In this document: one piece after another, positions 24,421-35,918 of the stretch
How positions within the stretch are numbered: position 1 is the stretch's first letter
How the letters are laid out: every line of letters begins with the position of its first letter
From: Lytechinus variegatus
Taxonomy: Eukaryota > Echinodermata > Echinoidea > Temnopleuroida > Toxopneustidae
Assembly: GCF_018143015.1 (NCBI RefSeq)
Contig: NC_054747.1
Span: forward strand, 31,428,733 to 31,492,732
Length of the DNA: 64,000 nucleotides
Direction of reading: 5' to 3'
Position numbers and translations under genes: made by a program
Notes under the pieces: generated by a model
Databases searched by the model: none
What the model was told of the DNA's origin: nothing
Seen by the model: only the letters and a program-made list of their open reading frames with translations

Positions 24421-24847
24421 TTTGGACGGTGTGAAATGTTGCACGTTCAGCTTCTCATTTGCTTGTGTACAACCAGCTACATTTGGACGGTGTGAAACGT
24501 TGCACGTTCAGCTTCTCATTTGCTTGTGTACAACCAGCTACATTTGGACGGTGTGAAACGTTGCACGTTCAGCTTCTCATTTGCTTGTGTACAACCAGCT
24601 ACATTTGGACGTTGTGAAATGTTGCACGTTCAGCTTCTCATTTGCTTGTGTACAACCAGCTACATTTGGACGGTGTGAAACGTTGCACGTTCAGCTTCTC
24701 ATTTGCTTGTGTACAACCAGCTACATTTGGATGGTGTGAAATGTTGCACGTTCAGCTTCTCATTTGCTTGTGTACAACCAGCTACATTTGGACGGTGTGA
24801 AACGTTGCACGTTCAGCTTCTCATTTGCTTGTGTACAATTAGCTAAG
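24421..24847 (+). repeat. 61-bp minisatellite, seven units
   Basis: TTTGGACGG starts recur at 24421, 24482, 24543, 24604, 24665, 24726 and 24787, an exact 61-bp period. Units are nearly identical and contain GTTGCACGTTCAGCTTCTC. The few unit differences fall mostly at ACG/ATG and GACGG/GATGG positions, that is CpG sites. It is not a CRISPR array because there are no variable spacers. Confidence 0.95.
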
Positions 24848-25556
24848 CAGGCGTTTTACAATATACATTATACCATGTTAAAAAATTAAAACCTTGTGTG
24901 CTTAAAGCAATCATTTCTGAATATTGATGTAAATTGTCTTGGCATTGTTAAATAAACAAGTGCAGACTCTAGTATTGATTCTTCGCTTTATTTTGTTTAG
25001 TGGGATATTAAAAATGTTTATATTTTTCAGTTTTATTTAGGCATAATCTTTATTCACATCAAGTTGAACTGTTGGAATTTTTCTAAAGCTATTTGTAAAT
25101 TATGAAAGACTATGCACAACGGGTGACCCCCCTTTTGTGATATATCCCTATTTAGCTGGATAGCATCTCAGAATTTTTTTTTCCATTTGTTTGTAAATTC
25201 ATCCTGAACTTTGCGAACAGCTTCATGAAAGACCTATGATTTCTTGGAGCCTTGCTTTCACATGAACAATTCAAATGATTTATATAATACAATAGTTTTA
25301 ATCGAATTTACATTTATAAAGAAGATATCAGTATTAAAAACAAATAACCAAAAAATAACCTTACCAATCACAATGGGGGGGGGTTAAAACAAAAGAGAGG
25401 AAAAAATTTACTCTAGCAAATATATGCAAGAACAAAAAATGTTTAAACATACGTTTTACAAACTTGCAAAGATCTACAGTTGTACATATTACATGGTACA
25501 TCTTTTAGCAGTTCCTTCTATTGTTTTTTTTTTCTACGAGTCATTAATTATCATCT
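24848..25556. other. Intergenic AT-rich DNA
   Basis: Nothing recognisable apart from short homopolymer runs. Confidence 0.5.
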
Positions 25557-25560
25557 TTAA

Positions 25561-26116
25561 AGGTCAAGTCTACCCCAGGAAAATGCCGACTTTAATGAAT
25601 AGATAAAAATCAAATTAGCATAGTACTGAAAATTTCAACAAAATCGGATGTAAAATAAGAAAGTTATGACATTTTAAAAGTTACGCTTATTTTTCACAAA
25701 ACAGAGATATGCACAACTAGGTGAGTCAGTCGATGATGATGATCACTCACTATTTCTTTTTTTTTTATAGTTTGAATTATACAATATTTCATTTTTTTAG
25801 GTTTGACGCTAAGGACCAACTTGTCTGAATCATAGAGTATTAAACAATGCTAATTCCACATGTTCAGGGAGGAATTAATTGTTAAATCACTTGGTAATGA
25901 GGAGAAAATTAGAATACCGGTATTTCATATAATAAAATACAAAAGAAATAGTGAGTGGATGACATCATAGTCTCCTCATTTGCATACCGACCAGGATGTG
26001 AAAATAACTGAAATTAAGCGAAACTTTAAAATGTCATGACTTTCTTATTTTACATCCGATTTTGATGAAATTTTCATTGTTATGCTTGTTGGATTTTTCT
26101 GGGGTGGACTTGTCCT
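25561..26116. mobile_element. TTAA hairpin MITE, family T (copy at 25.6 kb)
   Basis: TTAA is at 25557-25560; the right flank is TTGA at 26117-26120, one base worn. It begins AGGTCAAGTCTACCCCAGG and ends TCTGGGGTGGACTTGTCCT. It is a long imperfect palindrome of about 556 bp with the family's GAAATAGTGAGTGGATGACA segment. Confidence 0.82.
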
Positions 26117-26120
26117 TTGA

Positions 26121-26985
26121 ATCCTTTTCACAATTCATAAACATACATAACCTACGCATTCTGGGTTTCTGTTTTTTTTTGTCATTTCCAGGGCTAGCTC
26201 AATGCAACCCTGCAATACTAATGACCACAAATGAATACTTATTTCATAAAAACATTTATTCACCTTTGCATATGATAGAACCAAAATACATAAAAATGGT
26301 GTAGGAACAACAGAAAACATTTACTTTGAATAAAAATGACCCATCTGTGATATTTTAACCTCAATTCAATTCAATTTATTTCCTTTCACGAGAGTTGGAG
26401 AGTAATCATAGTGTCCATCATACTTCATGACGGTCTAGATGGCAAAGATTTTAAATAAAACAAATAATCAGAAATAAAATCAAGATAGGTGGGCCCAGCT
26501 GCTCTTCAGTGGTAATTAGCTATCTTCATGCTCATCAATAAACCCGATTAATGTATTCTTCCTTTCTCCCTTTTCGTTTAAGTACGGAAAGAATTTAAAA
26601 AAATGCCAATAACACTTTTAATCAGCATGTATTTGTATTTTTCCCTCCGATGTGATCTAAGGGGGAAATGAATGAAGACAAAGGAAAGAGGAATGTAAAT
26701 ATATAAGAAAAAGAGAAAGGCAAAAAAGAGGAAATAACAAAATATCATTTTTTTTGCTTTCTGTCTTCTATTAAACTTTCATCCATCATTCTCTCCCATC
26801 TCTTTCATATTCTTTGTTTTTTGTACAATTCTTTCCTTTTTCTTTCACCTTTTCCGCAGAATCGCATTGCAAATTTCAAAAGGTTGAATGAACATCCTTC
26901 CAATGCTAACTTAATTTTTTTTTTACTATCTCCACCCCCCCAAAAAAACCCCTACCTAATTATAATAATAACAATAATATATATA
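26121..26985. other. Intergenic DNA, possible LINE 3' remnant
   Basis: No gene is seen. A CAATTCAATTCAATTTATTT segment near 26360 resembles the TTGAATTGAATCAAATTTATTT tail seen at 48.8 kb, so a decayed LINE 3' end is possible. The rest is AT-rich. Confidence 0.35.
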
Positions 26986-27290
26986 CGTGGAGCGTTGTGG
27001 CCCAGTGGATTAGTCTCCGGACTTTGAAACAGAGGGTCGTGGGTTCGAATCCCAGCCATGGCGTAATTTCCTTCAGCAAGAACTTTATCCACATTGTGCC
27101 GCACTCAACCCAGGTGAGGTGAATGGGTACCCGGTAGGATTTTTCCTTGAACGCTTTAGCGCCTATTAATATGGCGGCTCAGCTACAGCCGGGGTAATAA
27201 TATGATACCAAGTATCAAAGCGCAGTTGAGTATATGCACATAGTAACTGCGCTATATAAATGGACATATTATTATTATTATTATTATTAT
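26986..27290 (+). mobile_element. tRNA-derived SINE, apparently full length
   Basis: The head contains A-box-like TGGCCCAGTGGATTAGTC and B-box GGGTTCGAATCCC at tRNA spacing. An unrelated body follows (GAATGGGTACCCGGTAGGAT and AACTGCGCTATATAAATG), then an (ATT)n tail. The tRNA-like part extends into a long body with a tail, so it is a SINE and not a functional tRNA gene. Confidence 0.88.
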
Positions 27291-27297
27291 ATTGATC

Positions 27298-27520
27298 ATA
27301 AGAAGAAGAATGAAAAGGAGAAGAAGAAGGGGAAGGAGAAGAAGGGGTAGAAATGGAAGAAGATGGACAAGAAGAAGAGGAAGATGAAGGAGAAACAGAG
27401 GAGGAAGAAGTAATAAAAACAAAAATAAATGTAGCAAATGAAAAAAAAGAGAAGTAGGAGGAGAAGAGGAAGAAGAAATAATAAAAATCAAAATGAATTT
27501 AGCAAATGAAAAAAAAAATC
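27298..27520 (+). repeat. Polypurine tract (GAA/AGG-rich)
   Basis: About 200 bases that are almost purely A and G on this strand, such as GAAGAAGGGGAAGGAGAAG. Open frames through it are artefacts. It directly follows the SINE's simple-repeat tail. Confidence 0.85.
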
Positions 27521-27819
27521 ATACTTAAAATTAGTTCTAACACTCCTATCAAAATGTTCAAAAGATGCCCTTGCATCAATATGAAAGATGATTAGACCTC
27601 AGCTGTTCTTCCACATCTCACATGAAGGTAAATCACTATCTTTAGGCTGATCAAGGAAAGTAAGTGAGCAAGAATCGTTCTTGAGAACCTTTTAATACTC
27701 GTTGAATCACCATGTTTAACCCTCTCATATTGAGCAATATACCCAAAGTTGTGATAAAAAAGATAAGCAAATTGTAAGTGGATTGTACATAGGGTTATGT
27801 AAAACAATGAAAATAAGAA

Positions 27820-28222
27820 GATAATGGTGGTGGTGCTGATAATGATGATGGTAGTGGTGTTGGTATGATGGTGGAGGTGGTGATGATAGTAGTGGTGGTG
27901 ATGATGATGATGGTGGAGGTGATGATAATGATGATGGTAGTGGTGTTGGTGATGATGGTGGAGGTGATAATGATATTGATGATAGTAGTGGTGGTGATGA
28001 TGATGGTGGAGGTGATGATAATGATGGTAGTGGTGATGATGATGGTAGTGGTGGTGATGATGGTGGAGGTGGTGATGATAGTAGTGGTGATGATGATGAT
28101 GGTGGAGGTGATGATGGTAGTGGTGGTGATGACGGTGGAGGTGGTGATGATAGTAGTGGTGATGATGATGGAGGTGATGATGGTAGTGGTGGTGATGATG
28201 GTGGTGATGATCGATGATGATG
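27820..28222 (+). repeat. GAT/GGT trinucleotide-derived microsatellite
   Basis: About 400 bases of GATGATGGTGGTGATGATAG-type sequence in higher-order blocks around GGTGGAGGTG. It yields long open frames on both strands (Met/Val on one, Ser/Pro/His/Thr on the other), which are not genes. Confidence 0.9.
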
Positions 28223-28239
28223 TTGACGATGACACACCT

Positions 28240-28535
28240 CTCTCCCTCACTCCTCTCTCTCTCACTCTTCTCTATTTCCCACTCTTTTCCTCTTTCTCCA
28301 ATCTCTCTCTTTCATTCTCCATCTCCAATCTCTTTCTCCATTTCTTTCTCCATCTCTCTCTCCATCTCCAATCTTTCTTCATCTCCAATCTCTTTCTTTC
28401 TTTCTCCATCTCCAATCTTTCTTTGTTCATCTCTAATCTCTTTCTTTCTCCATCTCCAATCTCTCTTTTTCTTTCTCCAATCTCTCTCTTTCTTTCTTTC
28501 TCTATGTCCAATCTATCTCTTTCTTTCTCCAAACC
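28240..28535 (+). repeat. Polypyrimidine minisatellite
   Basis: Irregular repeats of CTCCATCTCCAATCTCTTTC, about 10-20 bp per unit, nearly free of purines apart from the A of CCA/CAAT. It follows the GAT tract within 20 bp. Confidence 0.85.
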
Positions 28536-28583
28536 CAATATGAAGTCACCGTGATTATAGTGATTACCAATATCTACAACTTT

Positions 28584-28656
28584 AAAAATCCACAACTTTC
28601 TTACTGTTCAAACTTCTATGGTAGAACTTTGAACAGTAAGAAAGTTGTGGATTTTT
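28584..28656. repeat. Short perfect-arm hairpin
   Basis: AAAAATCCACAACTTTCTTA...CAAA is followed after about 15 bases by its reverse complement (TTTGAACAGTAAGAAAGTTG and onward). The arms are about 29 bp. Confidence 0.8.
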
Positions 28657-28902
28657 ACCTATCAGTTTGTTGGATTTTTCTGTTTCCTCTACACACAAGT
28701 TTTTATTTGGGTTGGATTCCCTTTAATAAAGGAGAGCCATGTTTTTATCCTGAGGGAGAACTATCATTACTGGTCTGATATCATGCTGTAAAGAAATACA
28801 TAAAAAAGGGGTTGTTCTTCGAAGGCAGAGCAAAGTATCGCATACAGTGAAAAGGGTATCAATTTGTCAAAATCATGAGAAAATGGAATACCTTCCAACC
28901 AG

Positions 28903-29041
28903 GGGCAGATCCAGCACTTTCAAATGGGGGGCACACTTCTGTTTTAATGGCATTTTTACATTACAAATTTCAATTTTGATTTACAAAAGGGGGGGGGCAC
29001 AAGTAGGATGTACCCCCCCCCCTGGATATGCCACTGCTTTC
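28903..29041. mobile_element. Short MITE-like repeat with GGGGCAGATCCAG end
   Basis: ACCAGGGGCAGATCCAGCAC at one end and CCCCTGGATATGCCACTG at the other form inverted ends around G- and C-runs. It resembles the repeat ends near 42.9, 48.0 and 55.4 kb (GGGGCGGATCCAG). Confidence 0.5.
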
Positions 29042-29390
29042 AACAGCCTGATATGCTCAAACATGTAGAAGGGGTATTTATATTTTCACACTATCAAGAA
29101 AATGAGATATTTCAAGTTTTCTAAGGTGGAAGGATAATTTCCCACTTGCAATGACAGTAAACATTTCAGTATTCCATTTCAATTGTAATTGTGTTTATGA
29201 TGGATTTTGTCTACTGTTTTGTTGGAAATGAGAAAAAATAAAACCGAACTGAAACTGAAACCCTCCCGAGCCGAATGGAGCAAAGAGGAAGCGGGGAATC
29301 CTGACCTTGCATCCAAGAGTTCAAGGTTCAAGCCTCAGGACACAAACTCATTTTCCCATAGCATCAATCTACATGTTGCTACTCTAAACC

Positions 29391-29555
29391 CAGGGGCCCG
29401 TTTCATACAAAGGACTTGCAACTGTTGTAACTTTGCCATAATGGCAACTGCCATGGTAACAGGGCTCAGCAGCCAATCAGAATCAAGGTTTCCATGGTAG
29501 TTGCCATAATGGCAAAGTTACAACAGTTGCAAGTCCTTTATGAAATGAGCCCCAG
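29391..29555. repeat. 165-bp hairpin MITE
   Basis: CAGGGGCCCGTTTCATACAA...GGACTTGCAACTGTTGTAAC is mirrored by GTTACAACAGTTGCAAGTCC...ATGAAATGAGCCCCAG. The arms are about 60 bp with a short middle, and no coding sequence. Confidence 0.8.
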
Positions 29556-29789
29556 GTCTGTTACAAGATTTGAAATGAAATAAATACAGAGATCTATACT
29601 CAAGTTGTTGCATGAATAAAAACAAGTTAGTTTTTTATCTTGGCCTTTGTTACACAGACATTGACAGCATGAATATTACAATCATAAAATTCTACAAGTT
29701 AAAGTAGAATAAAGATGGCAAATGACACTAGAATCTTTGTACAGAACAGAACATATCAACAGGACATTATATAAAAACAAAAACAGATA

Positions 29790-30227
29790 CAGTGGTGCTC
29801 AAAGCTTAGTGACCCCCTGCAGAAAATGGACATATCTACAGTGTTCAAGTTCTGCCATGTTTTACATACATGTATATATCTAATTGCATACTTTAATGTT
29901 CACCTGAAAATGACCTTTGACCTTACCATTTGACCTCCGCCTACACCAAACTCGATAGACTTCTTCGCTATACCATACTCAACCTTCATGCCAAATTTGA
30001 AGACGACTGGAGAAGAAATGCAGCTGATAGAGCGCTCACAAGGAAATCTCTGTGGCAGAAGCACGACGAGGCCAAATCCATAGTATCCTCCGAACTCTGT
30101 ACGGGGGATACTATTAAAATTTGTTTCTCTGGGCATGTCGAATGTCAAAGTGTTGTTGTTTCCATTCAATACTCAGCATAAAGGAGTGCATTTTGTGGTG
30201 GGATTCACTAACTTTTGTGCACAACTG
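29790..30227. mobile_element. Tc1/mariner-like MITE, 438 bp
   Basis: TA occurs on both sides (29788-29789, 30228-30229). Ends CAGTGGTGCTCAAAGCTTAG and CTAACTTTTGTGCACAACTG are inverted repeats. TA targets and CAGT ends fit Tc1/mariner. No transposase is present; the interior is a CCTTTGACC-type sequence. Confidence 0.75.
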
Positions 30228-30610
30228 TAACTTAGAATCATCTCAGGTGAGAATACAATCAATTGTTGAGTTTCTCAATCAAATTACAGTACACATAATA
30301 TAAATTATGTAGTCATTACTGACATTACATGATTGTAAAGTAGGATATAATTTTCCTGGTTTAGCAGGACAATTTGCTATGTACCCTCACATGCCATACA
30401 TATATAATGTATGTATACTGTCCAATGTAAACAATCTATGACATATAAAGAAGTGAGTTTCTATTGACTTTGTGGTTCATTATTTGAGAAAGTGGGCAGC
30501 GTACAACTCCCTTTTAAACCAAAATTACCGCCACATGAGACGGATTTAGTTCAAAATATTGCAAAAATTCATCAAAGAAAGATCATTAAGCAAAAATCAA
30601 GAATATATAA

Positions 30611-30982
30611 AGCCCAGCGCACACTATGCAATGCGATTGCACCGAGATTCCATCGCAACAAAATGACAGAGTGTGCGGCAACATACAACGTGCTCCAACT
30701 ACGACCCACTCTGTTGCAGTAGCATCGCAGACCAAACCTTAGACGTTTGACATGTCAAATCTTTCAGCGATTTTTCTATGATTTTGCTAGTTTCAGCCAA
30801 TCCGATTTGCCTTAGAAGGTGACGTCATGGCCACTTCGCTGCGCTGCCGAAGCGCTGCCAACATACGCATAAAAGAGGCGCCATGGAGACAATTAACTGT
30901 CATTGTTACATAGCAAATTGCAGAGCTGTTGCAATATGTGCACTAGCTCAGTGCAATAGTGTCGCATAGTGTCCACTGGGCT
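30611..30982. mobile_element. TIR MITE, 372 bp
   Basis: AGCCCAGCGCACACTATGCA and its inverted partner CATAGTGTCCACTGGGCT define the ends. No convincing target duplication is visible. Non-coding. Confidence 0.6.
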
Positions 30983-31021
30983 TGCAGCATGTGAGTGCAT
31001 TTTGTATGAATACTACTCAAT

Positions 31022-31335
31022 GGCTCGTATTCTGAAGTCGGGGTTTAACTTAGACCATGGTCTAACTCTGTGCTAAAATTATTGTAAGCCAAATGTTTCA
31101 AAATTTTGTTTACAGTGAATGCTTCTCATGCTTACTTTGCTCTTTACTACTTCTTAAATAGTGAAGGCAATTGTCATACTTATCCTTCCCAGGCAGTTAA
31201 TAATGCTTTGGGAGTCAAATGAGCTGATACATTGAACCTCTACTGTTAAGAGATTTATGTAGCAACTGGCTTTCCATAGTGAAACCACAACTTCAAACTA
31301 GAGTTTAAATCAAACCCAACTTCGGAATGCGGGCC
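31022..31335. mobile_element. TIR MITE, 314 bp, more complete copy
   Basis: GGCTCGTATTCTGAAGTCGG and CCCAACTTCGGAATGCGGGCC are inverted ends. The body matches 1240-1538 in reverse orientation. Confidence 0.75.
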
Positions 31336-32145
31336 AATATGTCTTTAAGGTATCTTGTCAAAAGTCAGAGCCTTTATCTTTCCTGTAGTAAACCTAGCAA
31401 GTCGTAAAGTGGTTCCTTATGTAGACGGAATTATACAGAATACTGGTGAAATATTTAAATTAGTCTCTATAAAGATCAACTTTAATTCTGGGCGGAGGGG
31501 AGTGGTATTTCATAAAGCATCTTGTCAGTGATTTTCAAAGAATTATTTGCTCTGAGCCAATCAGATGCAAGGATTTCAGTAGCTTTTAACATTAGCCAGT
31601 GAAAAATCACTGAGTTTCTTTCATGAAAGGCTCCCCTGGTCATATGAGAATGAATTATGAAATACCAAAGAACTACTAAGCAATTGGATAATATTAATCA
31701 GAAACAGAGACATAATTGAGGGAAAGCAGACAAATTACTGATCTGGGTGCACTTTCTTGGAAATGATTATATGAGGAAGCCAAAGAATGGCAAGATAGGG
31801 CACTGTTTCCTACAACTAGAGAGAAGGGTAAAAAAACCGGATTGTTTGACGCAACACGAACAACCCTAATGAAACCATCCGACTTTTTTGTCTTCTTTTA
31901 ATTAAGATTTGCAGTAACACATGTAAATAAAATGGACCTTAATTTTCATACTTTATAAATTTGCAATAGTTTGGAATAGATTGTTAACATTTGCGTTACT
32001 GGGTCTGGCTCAATTAGCTAATGGATTCATTCATTCTTGATAGTGATTTTACAAATCTTGACAGAGCAACAATGAGGTAAATGAACATAGAGAATATCTT
32101 CTCCACCATAACAAACGATACTTCTCAGTGCTCATCATAAAGAAG
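31336..32145. other. Downstream region of gene C
   Basis: No coding sequence. An ATTAAA on the minus strand at 31897-31902 is a possible weak poly(A) signal for gene C. I found no nearer AATAAA. Confidence 0.35.
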
Positions 32146-35100
32146 CTAGAGCTGCATTTGTGGCTGCATTGGAACATTGACAAGTTGTGTGGCAGGAATG
32201 GTGGCTGCATTCTGAGTTGCAGGAGCTTGGGTTTTCTGTGGTTTCCCATGCGACGTATGTTCCTTGTACATATGGTTCGTAAGATGCTGGTTAAGAGTGA
32301 ATTTCTGGTCACAATGTGGGCACTGGAAGGGCCTCTCTTTGGTGTGGGTGTAGTTATGGGAGATTAAGCAGTAGTTGCTGGTGAAACCTTGACCGCAGAT
32401 GAGACAGACGTAAGGTCGGATGCCCTTGTGGCGCCGTTCGTGCTTGATGAGGTTTCCTTTGTCAGAGAAGGGTTTGTTGCAGTAGGAGCAGGCGAATCGC
32501 ATCTGTTGGACCTTGTGCATTCTACGTTTATGGGCGGTCATGAAGTGACGCGTCCGGAAACCTTTCCCGCAGACGTCGCACTTGACGGGTTTGAGACCAG
32601 TGTGCTCTCCTTGGTGGTTCTTGAGGGCGCTCTCGGATGCGAAGGTCATGGGACAGAGGGCACAGTGAAATGGACGGTTCTCGATGTGCCGCTTCACGTG
32701 CTCTACATATCTAATCTCAGTTGCGAATACTGATGGGCAGTGCGTGCATTTGAAGCGGCATTTCTTGGTGTGTCTCTCAGCTTCATGATCAAGCTTAGCC
32801 TTCTTTGAGAGATACCGCTTTGGACAAAATTGGCATTTATAAGGTCTTGGTCGATCATAATAATTAACTCTTTTCCCAAGCATGTCTTTTGGTAGGTTTG
32901 GATTGTTCTCTTCTTCTTCCTCCTCCTCTTGAGCCTCAACTACCTCATTTGCTTCATCAGTGTTCAGGAAATCAAACTGCCCTTCTTCAACATCATCATC
33001 TTCATCGCTTTGAACCACTTTTTTCAATCTTGACCGTTTTTCAGGTTTAATTTTCACAGACCTGAAGTTCCTCCAATCTGGGTGAATCTTTTCGTGCCTA
33101 TTACACTCACGCTTCTTCACAAACTGCATCCCACACACCCGGCACTTGTGGTTGAACGAGTGCGAGAGCCTCTCATGGCGGCTCAGCATATTCCTTGTTG
33201 TGAAGGCGTTCCCGCAGGATTGGCACTTGTAAGGTTTGGCCTTGTGGGTCACCATGTGCTTGGCAAGAGTGTTGGAGTTGGTAAAGCTTTCGCCGCATAT
33301 ATTGCAAATGTGTTCCTCGCTGTATTCGTGGAAGGTTTCATGGGCAGCAAGCCTTCCACGGGTCGGGAAGTTCTTGCCACAAGTCGTGCAGATAAACCTC
33401 TCTTCGACCATACTGGAACTGTTTGTGGTCAACACCTGGGTCTTCTTGCTGGTTGGCGAAGAAGACTTGACCGGTTTAGCAATGACAGGTTTCTCATTCT
33501 CAGCATTCTCTGAATTGGTACGTGACTGCCACGTCAACACAGGACGTAAATCATTGGCCCTGTCAGGGTCATGACTGATCTTCAAGTGCCTCAGAAGTCG
33601 TTTAGCTGAAGGGTAAGATTGGTCGCAGGAACCGCAAGGAAACATCTGAGAATCTGTGGAAAGTGTGAAGAAATCTCCATTTTAAATCTCTAATAGTTCT
33701 ACATTTATTTTCTTATGGCAATGTTTTCAAATTCAGCGCTTAACTCAAAGTAGTCGCTGTGAGAAATTACAGAAATTTTATGAAATCGAGGTCAACTGTT
33801 ACAAAAACATCACAGAACATGATCTTGTAAATTTTGGAATACATACAGCAAAATTGTAAAAACAGATCAGCATATAAGAATCACATGCTTCATTAACTGA
33901 CCTTAACAGTCCTGACGGTGACACGAGTGATGAACTTTCAAATGAGGCAAACCTCCCTGTCATCGTTCATTCTTTCATATTATCAAAAGCTCCCTTTTAT
34001 AAATACAGTACAAATAGATAGCAACAACCAGCAACGTGAAACACAAAACACCAGAAACTCTTAAGAAACCTACCACTTTTTGACTGCAGATCACTCAGTT
34101 TCTTCTTGAAGCCGACATGATTAGCATACTCGTCACTGTAGAACACCTTCAGCTCACTTCCTGGTTCAACAACCTTAGTGGTTCTAAAGTAGATATCCCC
34201 GTAGGATTGGAATGCTTCAAGGTTCTGTTCTTCCTCGGAGTTGGCACTCTCAACGAAAGCCATCCAGTTGTTGTGACTTTTGTTCTGACCATCGACGTAG
34301 AAGAATACCTTCCCCCGCATGCAAAGCTGAAATGACAAAGGGTTTGATATTATAAAATATATTACGACAATCTATACTACAATGACCTCATTCAATTCAT
34401 CTTCAACCAGCTTCTTGATTCGTTGCAGTTTTCATTCACTTTAAACATATATATGTATGTCATCCACTGAAAATTGTAATGTAATCTCTGAAAATAAAAC
34501 GGCTGATATGGTGGGTAAGGTTCTGACAAATTGTGATTCTGCCACAATCCCAAAAAAGTATCAAGTTACAAACCTCCCAAGAGGAGTCCTTTTGGAATCC
34601 CACTGCCTCATCGACCAGCTTGCCATTGAAAGGACCAAATCTTGCACCCTTCTCCAAAGACCGCTCTGAACGTAGCCCACTGATCTTCCCATCCAGAGAG
34701 AACTTCAGAGACAGACCAATCGGGATATCAGGTTTCCATATATCCTGGTCCACAACTTGCAGATCCCGCCGTAACAAGTTCTGTGGAGCAGTCAGAACGT
34801 TCTGTTGCGTCTCCGCGAGGGCTAGGCGCACTGCCCGTTTCTTGGGAGTGTCCATGTCTGCACTGCTTGCCGAAGTCAAGACTGGCTCACACTGGGGTTC
34901 TGGGAGTGTGACAACGCGGGCATTCTGCGGTTCAGAGACGGTGACAACACGGACATTCTCGTTAAGGACCATGCTACCAACTGGTTCCTCCACCACTTCT
35001 TCTTCCACATCATGTTCGTCTGACGAATCCTGCTGTGTGGGGGATTGAGGGGACATGAAAGCCTGGCTGCCACTTGCCGGAGCATCTACAATCGACTGAG

Positions 35101-35795
35101 TTGATGTGGTTGGTGGGACATAGCTTGCCTGGCTGGTTAGATGGGATAGCTGAGTATGACTGTGTTCAGTGAAGTGGGGATGGCTGCGATGCATACTACT
35201 CGCAAGCACCTGTCCACTACCTGCAAGAAAGAAATACACCATGAACACGAGGGCAATATCCTTTAGTCAGGGTCACCAACTATTTGTTATAAATCTGGGG
35301 TGATGTAACAAGTTTTTTTTTTTTTGTATGGTCAGCCCATTGGACTGCTCGAGACCCAAGGCATGCATATGAGTCTAGTGTTAGTGTGCAAGTTATCGAG
35401 TCAGTCTACAGTACAAATGTTCAAATGATATGATTCTACAATCAGTAAATATAGAGGAAGGACAAAATATGAATTACACCAGATCTATACTCACTGGGCA
35501 ACATTTGTTGTAAGACAGCCGATCCTGTCAGCCTGCCCGCAAAGTCTTCACGACCTCTGACCTGATCACCCTGGTCAAGAACAAAGGCTGGCTGTGTGTG
35601 ATGCAACTGATGCTGCGGTGGCAGGTGTGGCTGCAACAGGGACTGGTGGTGGGGCAACTGGTGGGCATAATGCGGCAGGAGTTGTGGCTGTTGTTGTTGC
35701 AACTGATGCTGTTGCTGTTGGTGGTGGCGGATATCCTGTTGTGGGTCCTGATCCCTGCCGTAGTAGCCCTGTCTCTCTCTGTAACCTGGATCCAT
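32146..35795 (-). CDS. Gene C: PRDM-family PR/SET-domain protein with 12 C2H2 zinc fingers
   Basis: On the minus strand, coding exons 35795-35495, 35220-34574, 34326-34074 and 33653-32146 join in phases 1, 0, 1 into 902 aa, one residue longer than gene B. The ATG exon begins after an acceptor at 35825-35824, leaving a 28-nt leader (35823-35796). The N-terminus (MDPGYRERQGYY, then Gln/His-rich, ending PAFVLDQ) parallels gene B. The PR domain is about residues 266-398: FGPFNGK (Phe where A and B have Tyr), SSWE at the exon border, FYVDGQNK, NNWM, EEEQNLEAFQ, PGSELKVFYSDEY. Finger 1 sits just after it, then four more, a strongly acidic linker with PKDMLGKRVNYY, and seven fingers. The ZF exon acceptor is at 33655-33654; the AG eight bases later would break frame. 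Introns are short (274, 247, 420 bp). No KRAB. A nuclear DNA-binding regulator is inferred. Confidence 0.93.
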
Positions 35796-35918
35796 GACTT
35801 CAGTCGAGGACCATTCGCAAAATCTGCAGCAAAGGATGAACATAACAAGTGAAACACCTCTCGCAGTCTCGAACAATCCAAACATAGTTCATTGACCCTA
35901 AATGACATTTGATCTTAA

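Noticed and set aside
24421-24847. Possible CRISPR-like array
   Set aside because: All of the 61-bp unit repeats; there are no unique spacers, and the context is animal DNA.
27000-27060. Functional tRNA gene
   Set aside because: A- and B-boxes are present, but the sequence runs on into a 300-bp body with an (ATT)n tail, as in a SINE. The same applies at 45445-45510.
27725-28595. Long open frames on both strands
   Set aside because: They are translations of GAT/GGT and pyrimidine repeats with two- or three-residue composition.
32389-33574. Open frames antisense to the zinc-finger exon of gene C, and likewise antisense to those of A and B
   Set aside because: They mirror the conserved finger codons of the real exon and have no independent features.
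33643-33647. Acceptor AG at 33647-33646 for the zinc-finger exon of gene C
   Set aside because: With phase 1 from the previous exon it breaks the frame. The AG at 33655-33654 keeps it and gives a DSQ start as in gene A.
1640-35795. Calling the genes PRDM9 orthologues
   Set aside because: The PR domain is similar, but KRAB and SSXRD are absent and the fingers are not the near-identical tandem type. Assignment needs a phylogeny.
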